From assembly GCA_003990745.1 (NCBI GenBank), contig RBNI01000012.1, positions 1 through 62,524 of the forward strand: a stretch of DNA of 62,524 nucleotides, written 5' to 3'. Numbering within the stretch: position 1 is the first letter of the stretch; every line of letters starts with the position of its first letter. A program made the position numbers and the translations under genes. The notes under the pieces are model-generated. The model was not told the origin of the DNA, ran no database searches, and was given only the letters and a program-made list of their open reading frames with translations. Shown one piece after another: positions 10,780 through 21,576 of the stretch. The stretch comes from Jimgerdemannia flammicorona (lineage: Eukaryota > Mucoromycota > Endogonomycetes > Endogonales > Endogonaceae).

Positions 10780-11192
10780 AATCTGAACACTTCTGCACCT
10801 ATCAGTTCATACTATATATTATACCCTCCTGAACACTATAATTATCATAAACCAAAAATCAAGAACTCAGCAAGTCAAGAATACCAATCCTTTAGAAAAA
10901 TAGCAAAAATGAAAGCCAGCCTATTCTCCCCGTATCACTGGTGGGAAACGAGGTGTAGACATTTAAGAAGATTCCTTAGAGGAAATTCCCCAGCAGTGAA
11001 TGATATCAGAATCACTTCCGGTGCATGGCATTGAACATATGACCCTTTAACATGTGAATCCAATGCATTAGACAACTGTACTATGAGCATGCCACTTTCT
11101 GAAAAAATGGACTTTATTGGACTTTTGATCTCCCAAATGGTGTAACAACACTAGAACAAAATTAGAAGGCCCCAACGAGGACGTCGAAAGCT
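10780..11192 (+). other. Conserved 3' untranslated block of the long-LTR family
   Basis: This is a non-coding stretch between the polyprotein stop and the polypurine tract, strongly conserved in copies A, B, E and G. It includes 'gaagattccttagaggaaat', a near-palindrome. On its minus strand lies a tRNA-like series of boxes ('gtacagttgtctaatgc', 'gttcaatgcc'), but the stems do not close well. Conservation suggests a cis-acting role such as packaging or RNA stability; this is inference. Confidence 0.6.
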
Positions 11193-11206
11193 AAGAAGGG
11201 GAGAGT
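11193..11206 (+). promoter_or_regulatory. Polypurine tract of element A
   Basis: AAGAAGGGGAGAGT lies immediately before the 3' LTR start TGTAAG. The tract is identical or nearly so in B (before 25953) and, reversed, in E (after 35130). Confidence 0.85.
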
Positions 11207-13268
11207 TGTAAGCGTACAACCTCCAAGCCACAGAAATCACATGTCACCCTCTTACCAAGCCACTGAAATCACATGCGACCTCTGAACAAATCTGGAAATC
11301 ACCTGCATAATCATGAAGCTGAGTCAAACAGAAGTCACAGTATATAAAGCTGAGTTAATACAAAGTCATAGAATACAAGATTCACACAAGTGGAATCTTA
11401 CCAATCAAGAACAAATGCATATATACCGAGCCCCGAGATGCATTGAAACAGAGAACCAAAACAAATAACAACCACAACTTCTAAACATACAAACATGACC
11501 ACCGAGATCTACAACCACATCTGCGCTGACATTTGAAATACCATTGTCAACCGAGCCACACCCCCTCTGCCTCTCATGAATATCCATAGCCTAGCACCCC
11601 TCTACTTCATGGAAGCCCGATGGAATGCCCTGAACATGCTTAATGAGGCCCACCAGATTGGACAAATCTCAAGCTACTACCAGATCGGCCGCCTCCTGGA
11701 AGACATGGTCGAACACCACCAGGATACAGACATTACCCAGATGTCTCAACACCAGAAGCTTATCGCTCGCAAACACCGAGAACTCTTCTATAAGTATAGT
11801 ACCTTTATTTCCACCTTCGAGTTATTACCAGCGAAATGGTTGCTACTCTGTTCTATGGCCAAATCAATGACATGATACAAGAACTCAACCACAAGTATCT
11901 CGAATATATTCAGACTACCGACAGAACCTTCCCGCACCCTGATGACCACATCCTGCAAATGCCCCAAGTTGGATACGCCATGAAAGATATCTACGATATA
12001 ATCCACTTCGACGAAGACAAAGCAGAAGACAATGATCCCTCTGATGCTGACATGACCTTAAGCCAAGGATCTCTACCAACCCTGATCACACCGCCAACCT
12101 TGCCGATGAACTTACAATAGTTCATAACCATATACGAGACTTATTGGGACAATGACCACTGGTATGAATACCAACCTGCATTCACCCCCAATTACTTCAA
12201 CTACAATGAAGAGACTGGAGAACACAACCTGTACCTTCAGACAACCCTCGAAGTCGAACCAACAACTCCACCACCTGAGTATGAGCGACACAAACCACAG
12301 CCACCAGCTTATTACAACCCTGTGACTCACAGTACTATAACCTATAGAAGATATGCAGACAGCGAATCCAATAAAAGCGAAAACAGCACCCCTCCTTCGC
12401 CCACCAACACCTTATCCAGTATATGAGACAGACGATGCTATCCTATGGGATGGAGATGAAGTTCCAATGTATTATTATCTTAGCCAATAAGGAGAAGTAA
12501 TCTGCGAACCTCTCTTCCTAGATGACTACTTCATCAGAGATGATGTCATCGATAGTGATATCATCGAAGACTATCCAGACAGTATCTAAACCTATAAATA
12601 GCATAGCAGTCATAGTATAGTTAGATTAGCCTTGTACGATGTGACTGTGAACTGACTCAGTAGTCAGACGATCTCTTGACATATCAGATCACTATTGTAC
12701 TATATGACTGTATTCCGACTTAGTAAGGCACTTAATGCTACATCCATATTTAGCATAGTCTAGATAGCCCCTCACTAGTATAAATACCCCCTCCCCCAGA
12801 CCTCAGAATCTCAGACCTGAACAATCTGAACACAACTCCTGAGCACTTCCCTACAATATCCCTTCACACAACTACTCCTAGTATAGCAATATCATAAATA
12901 GTGAATAAACCTATTTAATAACCCATAAACCACTCTTAAGTAAATCTGCTCCCCATTAGGTCCTACTTCTAACCCCATCATGAAATTTCCTAATTGGGTA
13001 TTGTCTGCAGTGATATGCCAATTTAACTAAGCTGGTCTTAGTTTCTTGAACTTCCTGAAATACAGAAAATCCTGAACATCCAGAACTAGTCCGAAAAAAG
13101 GACTTTGGTTGAGACATCAACCTGACCTTGAAATCAATAAGCATAGAGGATGTACTCAATATGAAATTGATCTTGACCATAAGAAAACGGTCTTCCAGAA
13201 TATCCAGAACTTCCAGAAAATCCTTTCAGAACTATGTAACAGTTACCCTAAAAAGCAACCCTCTTATA
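11207..13268 (+). repeat. 3' LTR of element A
   Basis: Length is 2062 bp, from TGTAAG to CTTATA, followed by the ctcac duplication. It differs from the 5' LTR at many transitions and a few small indels, so the insertion is not recent or has been hypermutated. Both LTRs of A share a 6-A run near 4511/13094 where other copies have five, supporting their pairing. Confidence 0.93.
11495..12589 (+). pseudogene. LTR ORF, copy in the 3' LTR of A
   Basis: ATG to TAA is 1095 bp. The N-terminal part is open through 'EARWNALNMLNEAH', keeping the Arg codon CGA that is TGA in most copies. Later it has stops (TAG at 12118) and a small indel near 12385 that shifts the frame. The same unknown protein is encoded as at 2909-4006. 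Confidence 0.65.
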
Positions 13269-13273
13269 CTCAC

Positions 13274-13433
13274 CTACAGTTTCGAAGTCCCATTTGCAGC
13301 CAATACAGCTATCCTATTCCAACCACATGACCACCATGGCACCATTGCCTTTGAGGAGAGCTCGGACACAACAGTTGTCACACTCACAATAGATGATAGA
13401 CTCATCAAGGCCTGGGACCGGTGGGTGGAATAG
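13274..13433 (+). pseudogene. Unknown hAT-borne gene, 3' end
   Basis: This continues the frame broken at 2620: 'YSFEVPFAANTAILFQPHDH', then 'GTIAFEESSD' and 'TIDDRLIKAWDRWVE', with stop TAG at 13431. 'FQPHDHHGT' could supply the distal His of a 2OG-Fe(II) oxygenase fold, downstream of the H-x-D in the upstream exon. No clear Arg stands at the usual place for 2-oxoglutarate binding. The assignment is tentative. Confidence 0.5.
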
Positions 13434-14230
13434 TTTTTGTGAGGGTTAGGCAATCTTTCGCAAGAGTCAGACAATCTTTCGTGAGGGTTAGGCAGCCATT
13501 TTGTGTGGGTTGGGCAGTCTTATGTGGGGGGGTTGGGCTGGGTACCTCTTATGTAGCACTAGCTTAGCTGTTATGCAGGGCCCTACTGGCCCCTCGGTCC
13601 TGCTCTGTAGCACTGCCAGTGCGGTGCTGCGGTGCAGGGCTAGGGTGCCCGTGGGACCCGAACCGGTGACTTCGACCACCAGAAATGCCCTCCAACTGCC
13701 CTCCGACCACCAGAAGCACCCTCTGCCCCAGACTCCTTGGTGGCTTGGGGCTGCCCCCACACCACTGGCAGAGGGCCACAAATTTTGCGCACTCCCTCCA
13801 CCTGCCCTGCCCGTCCCAGACACTTGCAGCTTGGGGCTGCCCCTTGCTGCCGGCAGAGGGCTGCAAATTTTGTGTTCTCCCTCTGCCGACCCTACACCTG
13901 CCAACCCACTAACCGACCCCATCCACTGACCTGGGCGCTGACAGCTTGGGGCTGCCCCTCGCTGCTGGTGGAGGGCCGCAAATTTTGCACGCTCCCCCCA
14001 CCTACCCCCCCGACCTGGACACTTGTAGCTTGGGGCTGCCCCTTGCTGCTGGTGGAGGGCCGCAAATTTTATGTGCTCCCTCTGCTGACCCACTGATCCG
14101 CTGACCCGCCCACTGACCCAGATACTGGCAGCTTGGAGCTGCTCCTCGCTGCTGGCTGAGGGCCGCAAATATTGCGCGCTCCCTCCGCCGCCACCACCAA
14201 CCCTGCCCCACTTGGGCCACAAACTCTGAG
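13434..14230. repeat. GC-rich minisatellite region in the hAT
   Basis: At 13434-13530 there are short 'gtgagggttaggcaatcttt' repeats. At about 13735-14190 five imperfect units of 80-115 bp carry the core 'cttggggctgcccctcgctg', then 'gagggccgcaaattttgc' and 'gctccctcc'. Long open frames exist on both strands here, but their repeat structure and lack of any domain make them non-genes in my reading. CpG content is high, unlike the surrounding Gypsy copies. Confidence 0.8.
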
Positions 14231-14339
14231 CCGAGTCCTCAGGTTTTTTTTTCCTTTTTTATTAATTTGAAAGGTATTAATTTGAAAGGTGTTAAATATT
14301 CCACAAGGCCAATCAACTTGTCCACAGACCTACCGAATT

Positions 14340-16976
14340 TTAGCAGCCTGAGCCCCACCAAGACTTCAGACACATATATGCCCAGATTGTCTCAGCATTC
14401 AGCATACACCTCTTTGGGGCAACAAGGTCCATTCTACCTGAGAATACCTGCTCGACGGGAGCACTGGAGGCAGGAATCACCAGGTAGTCCCGAGCCATAC
14501 CACACAGGCTGGGGAAGTCTGTTTGATACAGCTATACACCCCAGTGGGTAGAGCAGTAGTTAGATTGGTGGGTTAAATTGGCCCAATGCCCGCCTGACAA
14601 TACCCACCTGATAACCTACCTTCCACCAGTTGAGCACTTCTGCACCCTCCAGCAGGACCATGTGGTCACTAGTGAGGTAAATGGTAAGTTCGTCTATTGA
14701 TGGCAGCTCTTCCACTGATGGCTCCCTCTTCCTCTTTCTGCTGAAATAAATGTGGAACAGAAGGGATCCCTCAGCATATTCATCTGGACTTCAGCCGGAA
14801 CCTTGTGGCAGTGCGTAGTTTTTCCGGTATACTTTGATTACAGTCTGCTTGGTTCTCTCAATAAAGTGCTGCTCCCAGCCCTGATCTTTATGGTATTGTA
14901 GCTTTAAGCATGGGTCCAGCACTGTTCAAAGAAAAGGAGAGTAAGTTTTTGTGGGGTTTCCTCTGTTTTGGAAGGGGCAATGGCCACACACCGACATCGA
15001 CATATCTGTACTGATTGAGTATACAGCGGTATCTGTTTGGGAGTAGTACTTTCTGAGCTTGCTTAGAGCAACCTTCATGGTATCTCTCTGATCCAGGCTT
15101 AACTGCAAATCACCACAACCCTCCAGCCTATCCTCGAGCTTGTCCTCTAGCTGGTCAATCAGAAGGTTGTATACTGGTATTACAGAGCTTATTGTTGGAG
15201 TCGTTTGTTTGACTATATCCTTCGTACAATCATCAAAACACTGGCAGTTATATGTGGTGAGGTATTGCATTGTGCAGAGGCAGACAAAACAAGTGTGGAG
15301 CCAGAGCAATCACCACTTACTTCCAAAACTCTGACAACATTCCTAAGTATATCCCACTCGCTTTTACCTAGAGCCTCGGTCCATATTTCCTTGTTGGCAG
15401 CCATCGTTGAATCTATTGGCTTTTTTTTTTTTTTTTCTTTAAATAAATCTTCCATCATCCAAAACAGTTGCTTCAGCCGACTGAAGAAAAAAAGAATACA
15501 TACCACAGCAAACTCCAGCATGCACTGGATCATTGCAAATATTGAGTTCCAATGCATACAGATGTCCAATATAAGCTCTTTCAGGGCTAAACTAATTGCC
15601 CTACACTACGCAGCGAATTTGTCTTGTCATTGTAGAGATGATCAGACTGATACAACCAGTTTGCGTAGCTTAGAAATTATACTCAGGGCCCCTCCTCTCT
15701 CAGATATTTTGTCTATGTGCATAAGATAGTCCTGAACAGCGAGGTTCAGTATGTGGGCCTGGCATCGCACACAGCAGCTTTCTGCACCGAAGGCCACATT
15801 TTCCTGTTTGAGGCTAGTCACTAAAACTTGGAAAAATGTTGAGTTGTTTGTGGCATTATCTGTCATAATGGCCAAAATCTGTACTTGAAATATTCGGTTG
15901 GTGAATTATGTGAAAATAAATAACCAACAAAATCTGTTTTGTTTAAGGACCTCCCTCAAAAAGCCAACCTGACAACAAGTCTCCCCTTTTTTTTACCTTG
16001 GTTGTGATCCCAAGCTCCCAGATACAACTAATAAAAGCATCTGCGATATTGTCTCCAGAATGAGGGCCAGCAAGTTTGATGAAGTCAAGGGTGAGAGATT
16101 TAAGCTGCCAATCAAGGTCAATCCAATGACCAGTAATGTCCAGAAATAAAATTGCATTGGAGGATGTCTATGTGTCAATCGTAAATGAAATTTTGCCTGC
16201 CGAATTCTGCTTATTGAATGTAAGGTTAATTTGGTGAGCTCTTTTATATAATTCAGCTTGCAAAGGTCATGGTGCTGCCCTTATTTTACCTGAAGTGTCT
16301 GGCAGAGATTGTCATACTCCTTCCTATAGACCTCTAGGACATCTTTGCGAATAGTATCGGCACTTGGCAAATATAAATCATGCTTGAGGAGGCTAAAGAT
16401 GCTATGCAATTGATCACTCTTGATGGTTGTGAATGGCTGGTCTGTGTACACAATCCAGTGAATAAGCTGATTTTGAAATTCTGCCAAAGAGTATAGCTAA
16501 ATATTTTTGATTAAATGGCATTGTTGGTACAGAAATGATTGGGCAATCAGATAAATGTACCCACCACAGCTTGGATGTCAATTTTATTTGTCTCTGTGTT
16601 CTTTTTGATTTTATCAGAGTGCTTGTCTTTTATATGTCGATTCATATTCGAGGTCATACCACCAAGCATTTTGAACTTCTGGCTGGTGCAGTTTATGAGG
16701 GTGGATGAAACAATATCATGTGTGTGTCAAACGAGTCAATAGGTGCATCTTAATTTTTTACCTGCAATAATTACAAACAATATCATCTCCTATCTTAGCA
16801 CAATATTGCCAGATTTCAGAGTGAGGATTGCGTGGAAGGTGTGGAGCTATCAGGGATGTTTGACTTGAAGCATCATCGGTACTGTGAACTGTTGAAGACT
16901 GATTTGTCGACATGTGTGTTTGCGTGTTTGCGTGTGCATGTGTGTGTATTGTGTGTATATTATGTTGTGGACGCAT
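14340..16976 (-). pseudogene. hAT transposase
   Basis: This is a multi-exon hAT transposase. From the start, a BED zinc finger is visible ('SEIWQYCAKIGDDIVCNYC', then 'NMNRHIKDKH' in the next exon). Next come 'QPFTTIKSDQLHSIF' and 'LPSADTIRKDVLEVY'. The first catalytic motif is 'ISFTIDT-TSSN' (Trp as TAG at 16168-16170) and the second is 'MTDNATNNSTFFQ'. After 'AHILNLAVQDYL' and 'PVYNLLIDQLEDKLEDRLEG', the C-terminal dimerisation domain reads 'EVLNWWK', 'ARDYLVIPASSAPVEQVFSG', 'APKRCMLN' and 'LKSWW'. GT-AG introns are visible, for example 15879-15996. One nonsense codon in a catalytic motif suggests recent inactivation. Confidence 0.9.
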
Positions 16977-16984
16977 CCAGCATA

Positions 16985-17346
16985 TGAGTCATGTGGAGGA
17001 TTTGGATTGGAGGATTTGGTTGAAGGATTTGGATTCAGATTCGGATTAGAGGATTTGAATTGGAGGATTCAAATTGGAGAATTTGAATTGGAGGATTCGG
17101 ATTGAGTGATTCAGATTGAGTGATTCAGATTGAGTGATTCGGATTGAGTGATTCAGATTGAGTGATTTGGATTGAGTGATTTGGATTGGGGTGGTTCGGA
17201 TGAGTGATTCGGATGGGGCAATTTGGATGAGGTGATTCGGATTAATCCGAGTTGATTTGGATGGCTTCGGATTTGAGATTCAGATCAAACCATCATGTGA
17301 CGAATCGAATCCGGATTTGATTTGAATTGACTCATTCGGAGTACTA
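16985..17346. repeat. Right subterminal and terminal repeats of the hAT
   Basis: A tandem array (about 16995-17240) of 'gattgagtgattcag' and 'ggaggatttgaattg' units precedes the terminal repeat '...attcggagtacta'. The units share GATT/CGGATT words with the left array but differ in sequence. Confidence 0.75.
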
Positions 17347-17765
17347 GTTCTGGTTGACCTAAAGTAGCTCAAAGAGATACTTAAAGATTCAAGTGTTCTT
17401 AAAGGATTTCTGGGAGAAAATATTCTGAGCTTTATTCAGGCAGAGAACAAGGATATTTATATATAATCTGAAAGAAGAATCTGGAAGGATCTTGGAAAGA
17501 AAGAGAAATGCTAAGAAATAGGTTCTTGGCAAAGCTGACTAATACTATTCTACAATATTCTGAAAGGTTTCATAACTAGCTAAGATAAGATGCTTAGTAC
17601 CAAGGAAAGACAAGAATGTTCTAGTAGTATCTGGGTACTAAGAGAAGATTTCTAAGCAAGTAGAAGGTGATGGAATATAGTAGAATATTTAAGAAATGAT
17701 AAGAAAAGACTAACTAAAAGACACAAAAATGTATTAAGACTAAATATGACTATAAAATTGTTATA

Positions 17766-17777
17766 TTCCCCCCTCCT
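17766..17777 (-). promoter_or_regulatory. Polypurine tract of element D
   Basis: 'ttcccccctcct' on the plus strand is an A/G tract on the minus strand, directly before the 3' LTR of D, in the position expected for plus-strand priming. Confidence 0.7.
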
Positions 17778-18099
17778 TAAAAACTAATGTTCTTGTTGAG
17801 TTCTTAGGTAACACAAGACTAGATATACTTAACCAAAATTTCTCAAACTTAAATCAGTGTATTGGCAGAGATTGGCCATCCTCATATAGGGCAGAGGACC
17901 TATTACTAGACTAACCAACTGGGAGGAGTTCAAACCCAGCTAGTAGCTTCATTTCAGTAGACTTCTTGTTCATTAAATGTTCTGCTAGTTCCAGGATCCC
18001 AAAGTAAACTTCTGATGCATAAGGTACTGGTCATTACCATAGGTCATCGATAATCCAAGGAAGTCACTACAGAGATTGGGTAATATATTTTGCCTCAAA

Positions 18100-19512
18100 G
18101 TCTTAGACTAGATGTTGAGAGTTCTTAAGGTTGACCAGTAGTTCTCAGATAGTATCATATTCAGGATAACCCATCCATTTGACTAGATATTCAGGACAGC
18201 AGTAGTAGATTCATTTGTCAAAAATTTTTTTAGCTTCATACTTGATATGGTCTTCAATAATCACAAGAGCGGAAGGCTTAGGAATTCAACCAGGGTAGGG
18301 TGGTGACTAGTTCCAGGTCTTGAGGTGTGATATATGAAAGACTGGGTATACTGTCATGGTTTCAGATAGCTTGAGGTGGTAGGAGAATGCAGAGACTTGT
18401 TCAGTGATCTTGAAAGGTTCAATATACTTGGGTTGGAACTTGTTCAAAGGGTGGTTAACTTGAGATTATATCTTGGTAGACAGTAGGACTTGATCTCCAA
18501 TAGAATAAGTGATATCATAGCATTTCTTGTCAGCATACTTGGCTTGATGCTGTTGAGTCTTCTAAAGATTCATAGTAGCAATCTTGAGTAGTTTGTCTAT
18601 TTTATCTGTAAGATTCTTGGTGATTGGGACTTATATTTGACTGGTTTTCTTGAAAGAGAATAGACTTGCAGAGGTCTCAGGATCTTGATCATGAAGTAAC
18701 TGGAAAGAGAAAAGACCAGTAGATGATTAGATAGCATTGTTGTATGCAAACTCTACATAAGTCAGATAGATATTCCAATCATCTTACTCCTAAGAAATAT
18801 AGTTTCTAAGTATTTATTCTAAAGTTCTGTTCATATACTCAGTTTGTCCATCAGTTTGTAGGTGAAAGGCAGTAGACATAGTCAATTAGGTTCCCAGAGT
18901 CTTGAAGAGGGTTTGCCAGAAGTGACTGGTGAACTTGGGGTCATAATTACTAACAATTACTTATGGTAGACCATAGTAATAGAAGATGAACTTGAAGAAG
19001 ATTCTTACAATCTCAGGTACAGTAGTATTGGTAGTAGTTGGTTCAGCAACCATAGTCTTGGTCAGGCAGTTAACAAATATGATGATAGCATTAGCACTAG
19101 ATTGAGTTCATAGTAGTTGAGTTATAAAGTCCATGGTGATTTACTTGAACTTCTTGATAGGAATTGGTAGTAGTTGTAGCAAACTAGCAGGTACTTGGTT
19201 GGTAGACTTGTTGCACTGATATAGATTACAGCTGGCAATGTAGTTCTTGATTTCCTTGACTATGTTTGGCCAATAGTAGTGACATTGGATGTTCTTGACA
19301 GTCTTCTCAATTCCCAGGTAACTGACAAGAGAGGAGTCATAGTATTCTTATAAAACCTTGTAGCATAGGTTCATATTTTCAGGTAGGTAGACTTGATCTT
19401 GATGATAGATCAGGTTGTCCTTAACAGTATATATATCCTTGAGTTCATTTGAGAAAACTCTAGTGATAACTGTATCTTCTTTGTAAGCTTGCCTGATTTG
19501 GTCTAGGAATTC
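18100..19512 (-). pseudogene. Integrase and chromodomain of element D
   Basis: Read on the minus strand, the chromodomain shows 'EYLVKWMGYPEYDTI-ELL' near 18160-18230. Integrase core segments lie upstream in coding direction; the region around 18840-18960 is the TDGQTE-type motif. Stops are frequent. The coding sequence is cut at 19512 by element B and resumes at 30089 with RNase H. Confidence 0.75.
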
Positions 19513-21576
19513 TGTAAGTGCACAACCTGCAAGCCACAGAAATCACACATCACTCTTTGAACAAGCCACCAAAATTATATGCAACCTCTGAACAAATCTG
19601 GAAATCACCTGCATAATCATGAAGCTGAGTCAAACTGAAGTTACAGCACACAAAGCTGAGTCAACACGAAGTCATGGAATACAAGATTCACACAAATAGA
19701 ATCTTATCAATCAGGACCAAATGTATATATACTGGGCACCAAGACACATTGAAACAGAGAACCAAAACAAACAATGACCACAACTTCTGAACATACACAA
19801 ACATGACTACCGAGATCTACAATTACATCTGTGCTGACATTTGGAATACCATTATCAACCGAGTCACACCTTCTCTACCCCTCATGAATATCCATAGCCT
19901 GGCACTCCTTTACTTTGTGGAAGCCTGATGGAACACTCTGAACATGCTTAACAAGGCCCACCAGATCAGATAAATCTTAAGCTACTATCAGATTGGCCGC
20001 CTCCTGGAAGACATGGTCGAACACTACCATGACACAGATATTACCCAAATGTCCTAACACCAGAAACTTATTGTTCGCAAATATTGAGAACTCTTCTACG
20101 AGTATAGCACTGTTATTCCCCACCTCTGAGTTACTATCACTGAAATGGTTGCTACTCTGTCCTATGGCCAAATCGATAACATGATACAAGAACTCAACTA
20201 CAAGTATCTCGAGTACATTGAGACCACAGACAGAACCTTCCCACATCCCAATGACCATATTCTGCAAATACCTCAAGTTGGATATACCATGAAGGACATC
20301 TATGATATAATTTGATTCAACAAAGATAAAGCAGAAGACAATGATCCCTCCAACACTGACATGACCTCAAGTCAAGGATCTCTGCCAACTCTGATCATAC
20401 TGCCAACCTTGCTGATGAACTTACAATAGTTCATAACCACCTATGAGACCTACTGGGACAATGACCATTGGCATGAATACCAACCTGCATTTACCCCCGA
20501 TTACTTCAACTACAATGAAGAGACTGGAGAATACAACCTGAACCTTCAGACAACCCTTGAGATCAAACCAACAACTCTACCACCTGAGTATGAGTGACAT
20601 AAACCATAGCTATCAGATTACTACAACCCTGCAACTCATAGTGCTATAACCTATAGAAGATATACAGACAGTGAATCCGATGAAAGTAAGAATAATGCAC
20701 CACTCCTTTGCCCACCAACACCTTATCCAGCATATGAGACAGATGATACTATCCTGTAGAATGGTGATGAAGTCCCAATGTATTACTACCTTAGCGAACA
20801 AGGAGAAGTAATCTGCGAACTACTCTTCCTGGATGACTATTTCATCAGAGATGATGTCATCGATAGTGATGTCATCGAAGACTACCCAGATAGCATCTAA
20901 ACCTATAAATAGCCTAACAGTTATAGTATAGTTAGATTAGCCTTATATGACATGACTGTGAACTGACTCAGTAGTCAGATGATCTCTTGATATACTAGAT
21001 CACACTTATACTACGTGACTGCATTCTGACTCAGCAAGGCACTAAGTACTATATCTATATCTAGCATAGTCCAGATAGCCTCTCACTAGTATAAATACCC
21101 TCTCCCCCAGACCTCAGAATCTCAGACTTGAACAGACTTGAACATTCCTGAATACTTCTCTACAATATTCTCTCATATAACTACTCCTAGTATAGCAATA
21201 TCATGAATAGCAAATAAACCTATTTAATAACCCACAAACTACTCTTAAGTAAATCTGCTCCCTGTTAGGTCCCACTCCTAACCCTGTCACGAAATTTCCT
21301 AATTGGGTATTATCTGTAGTGATATGCCAATTCAACTAAGCTAGTCTTAGTTTCTTGAACTCTCTGAAATATGGAAAATTCTAAACATCCAGAACTAGTC
21401 TGAAAAAGGACTTTGGTTAAGATGTCAACCTGATCTTGAAATCAATAAGTGTAGAGGATGTACTCCATATGAAATTGATCTTGATCATAAGAAAATAGTC
21501 TTCCAGAATATCCAGAACTTCTAGAAAACCCTTCCAGAACTATGTAATAGTTACTCTAAAAAGCAACCCTCTTACA
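19513..21576 (+). repeat. 5' LTR of element B
   Basis: TGTAAG to CTTACA, 2064 bp, with the LTR ORF at 19803-20900, TATAAATA near 21090 and AATAAA near 21212. It is followed by a mutated primer-binding site 'ttggtagcagcag'. Confidence 0.92.
19803..20900 (+). pseudogene. LTR ORF, copy in the 5' LTR of B
   Basis: ATG to TAA is exactly 1098 bp in register with the other copies, with several nonsense codons that fit C-to-T or G-to-A change (for example at 'VEA-WNTLNML'). The frame has no net indel, which is the main sign that the ORF was coding. Confidence 0.65.

Larger units (their letters stand above)
2621..13268 (+). mobile_element. Element A: full-length long-LTR Gypsy chromovirus with dUTPase
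   Basis: This element is 10,648 bp long with 2.06-kb LTRs at 2621-4685 and 11207-13268, flanked by a perfect 5-bp duplication 'ctcac' (2616-2620 and 13269-13273). It inserted into an exon of the hAT-borne gene. The internal region carries a primer-binding site, one Gag-dUTPase-Pol frame broken by stops and single-base frameshifts, a conserved 3' untranslated block and a polypurine tract. It is not autonomous as it stands. Confidence 0.95.
262..17346. mobile_element. hAT DNA transposon carrying two genes, with element A nested inside
   Basis: The ends are imperfect inverted repeats: left 'tagtgctccgaac', right '...attcggagtacta'. They are flanked by a perfect 8-bp duplication 'gttctggt' (254-261 and 17347-17354), the length typical of hAT elements. 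Without nested element A it is about 6.4 kb. It carries a minus-strand hAT transposase (14340-16976) and a plus-strand gene of unknown function (about 722 to 13433). Subterminal arrays of short GATT-rich repeats lie at both ends. It keeps many CpG sites and few stops, so it has been mutated less than the Gypsy copies around it. Confidence 0.9.
209..17765 (-). repeat. 3' LTR of element D, interrupted by the hAT
   Basis: The LTR begins 'tataatagttct' at 209 and ends 'aattgttata' at 17765, next to the polypurine tract. Without the hAT and its duplicated target it is about 464 bp, much shorter than the 2.06-kb LTRs of the other family. The first part matches the truncated 5' LTR at 44150-44228 ('ctagtttctttaaga', 'ctaaatctggaagttctg', 'aaagtagctcaaagagata'). 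Terminal TG/CA appear as TA/TA, consistent with G-to-A and C-to-T decay. Confidence 0.8.

Noticed and set aside
11000..11100. A functional tRNA gene on the minus strand
   Set aside because: Box-like motifs are present but acceptor, anticodon and T stems do not pair convincingly. Kept only as a tRNA-like observation.
13488..14222. 244-codon open frame on the minus strand
   Set aside because: It is produced by the GC-rich minisatellite: the translation repeats the same units, other frames are open too, and no domain is visible.
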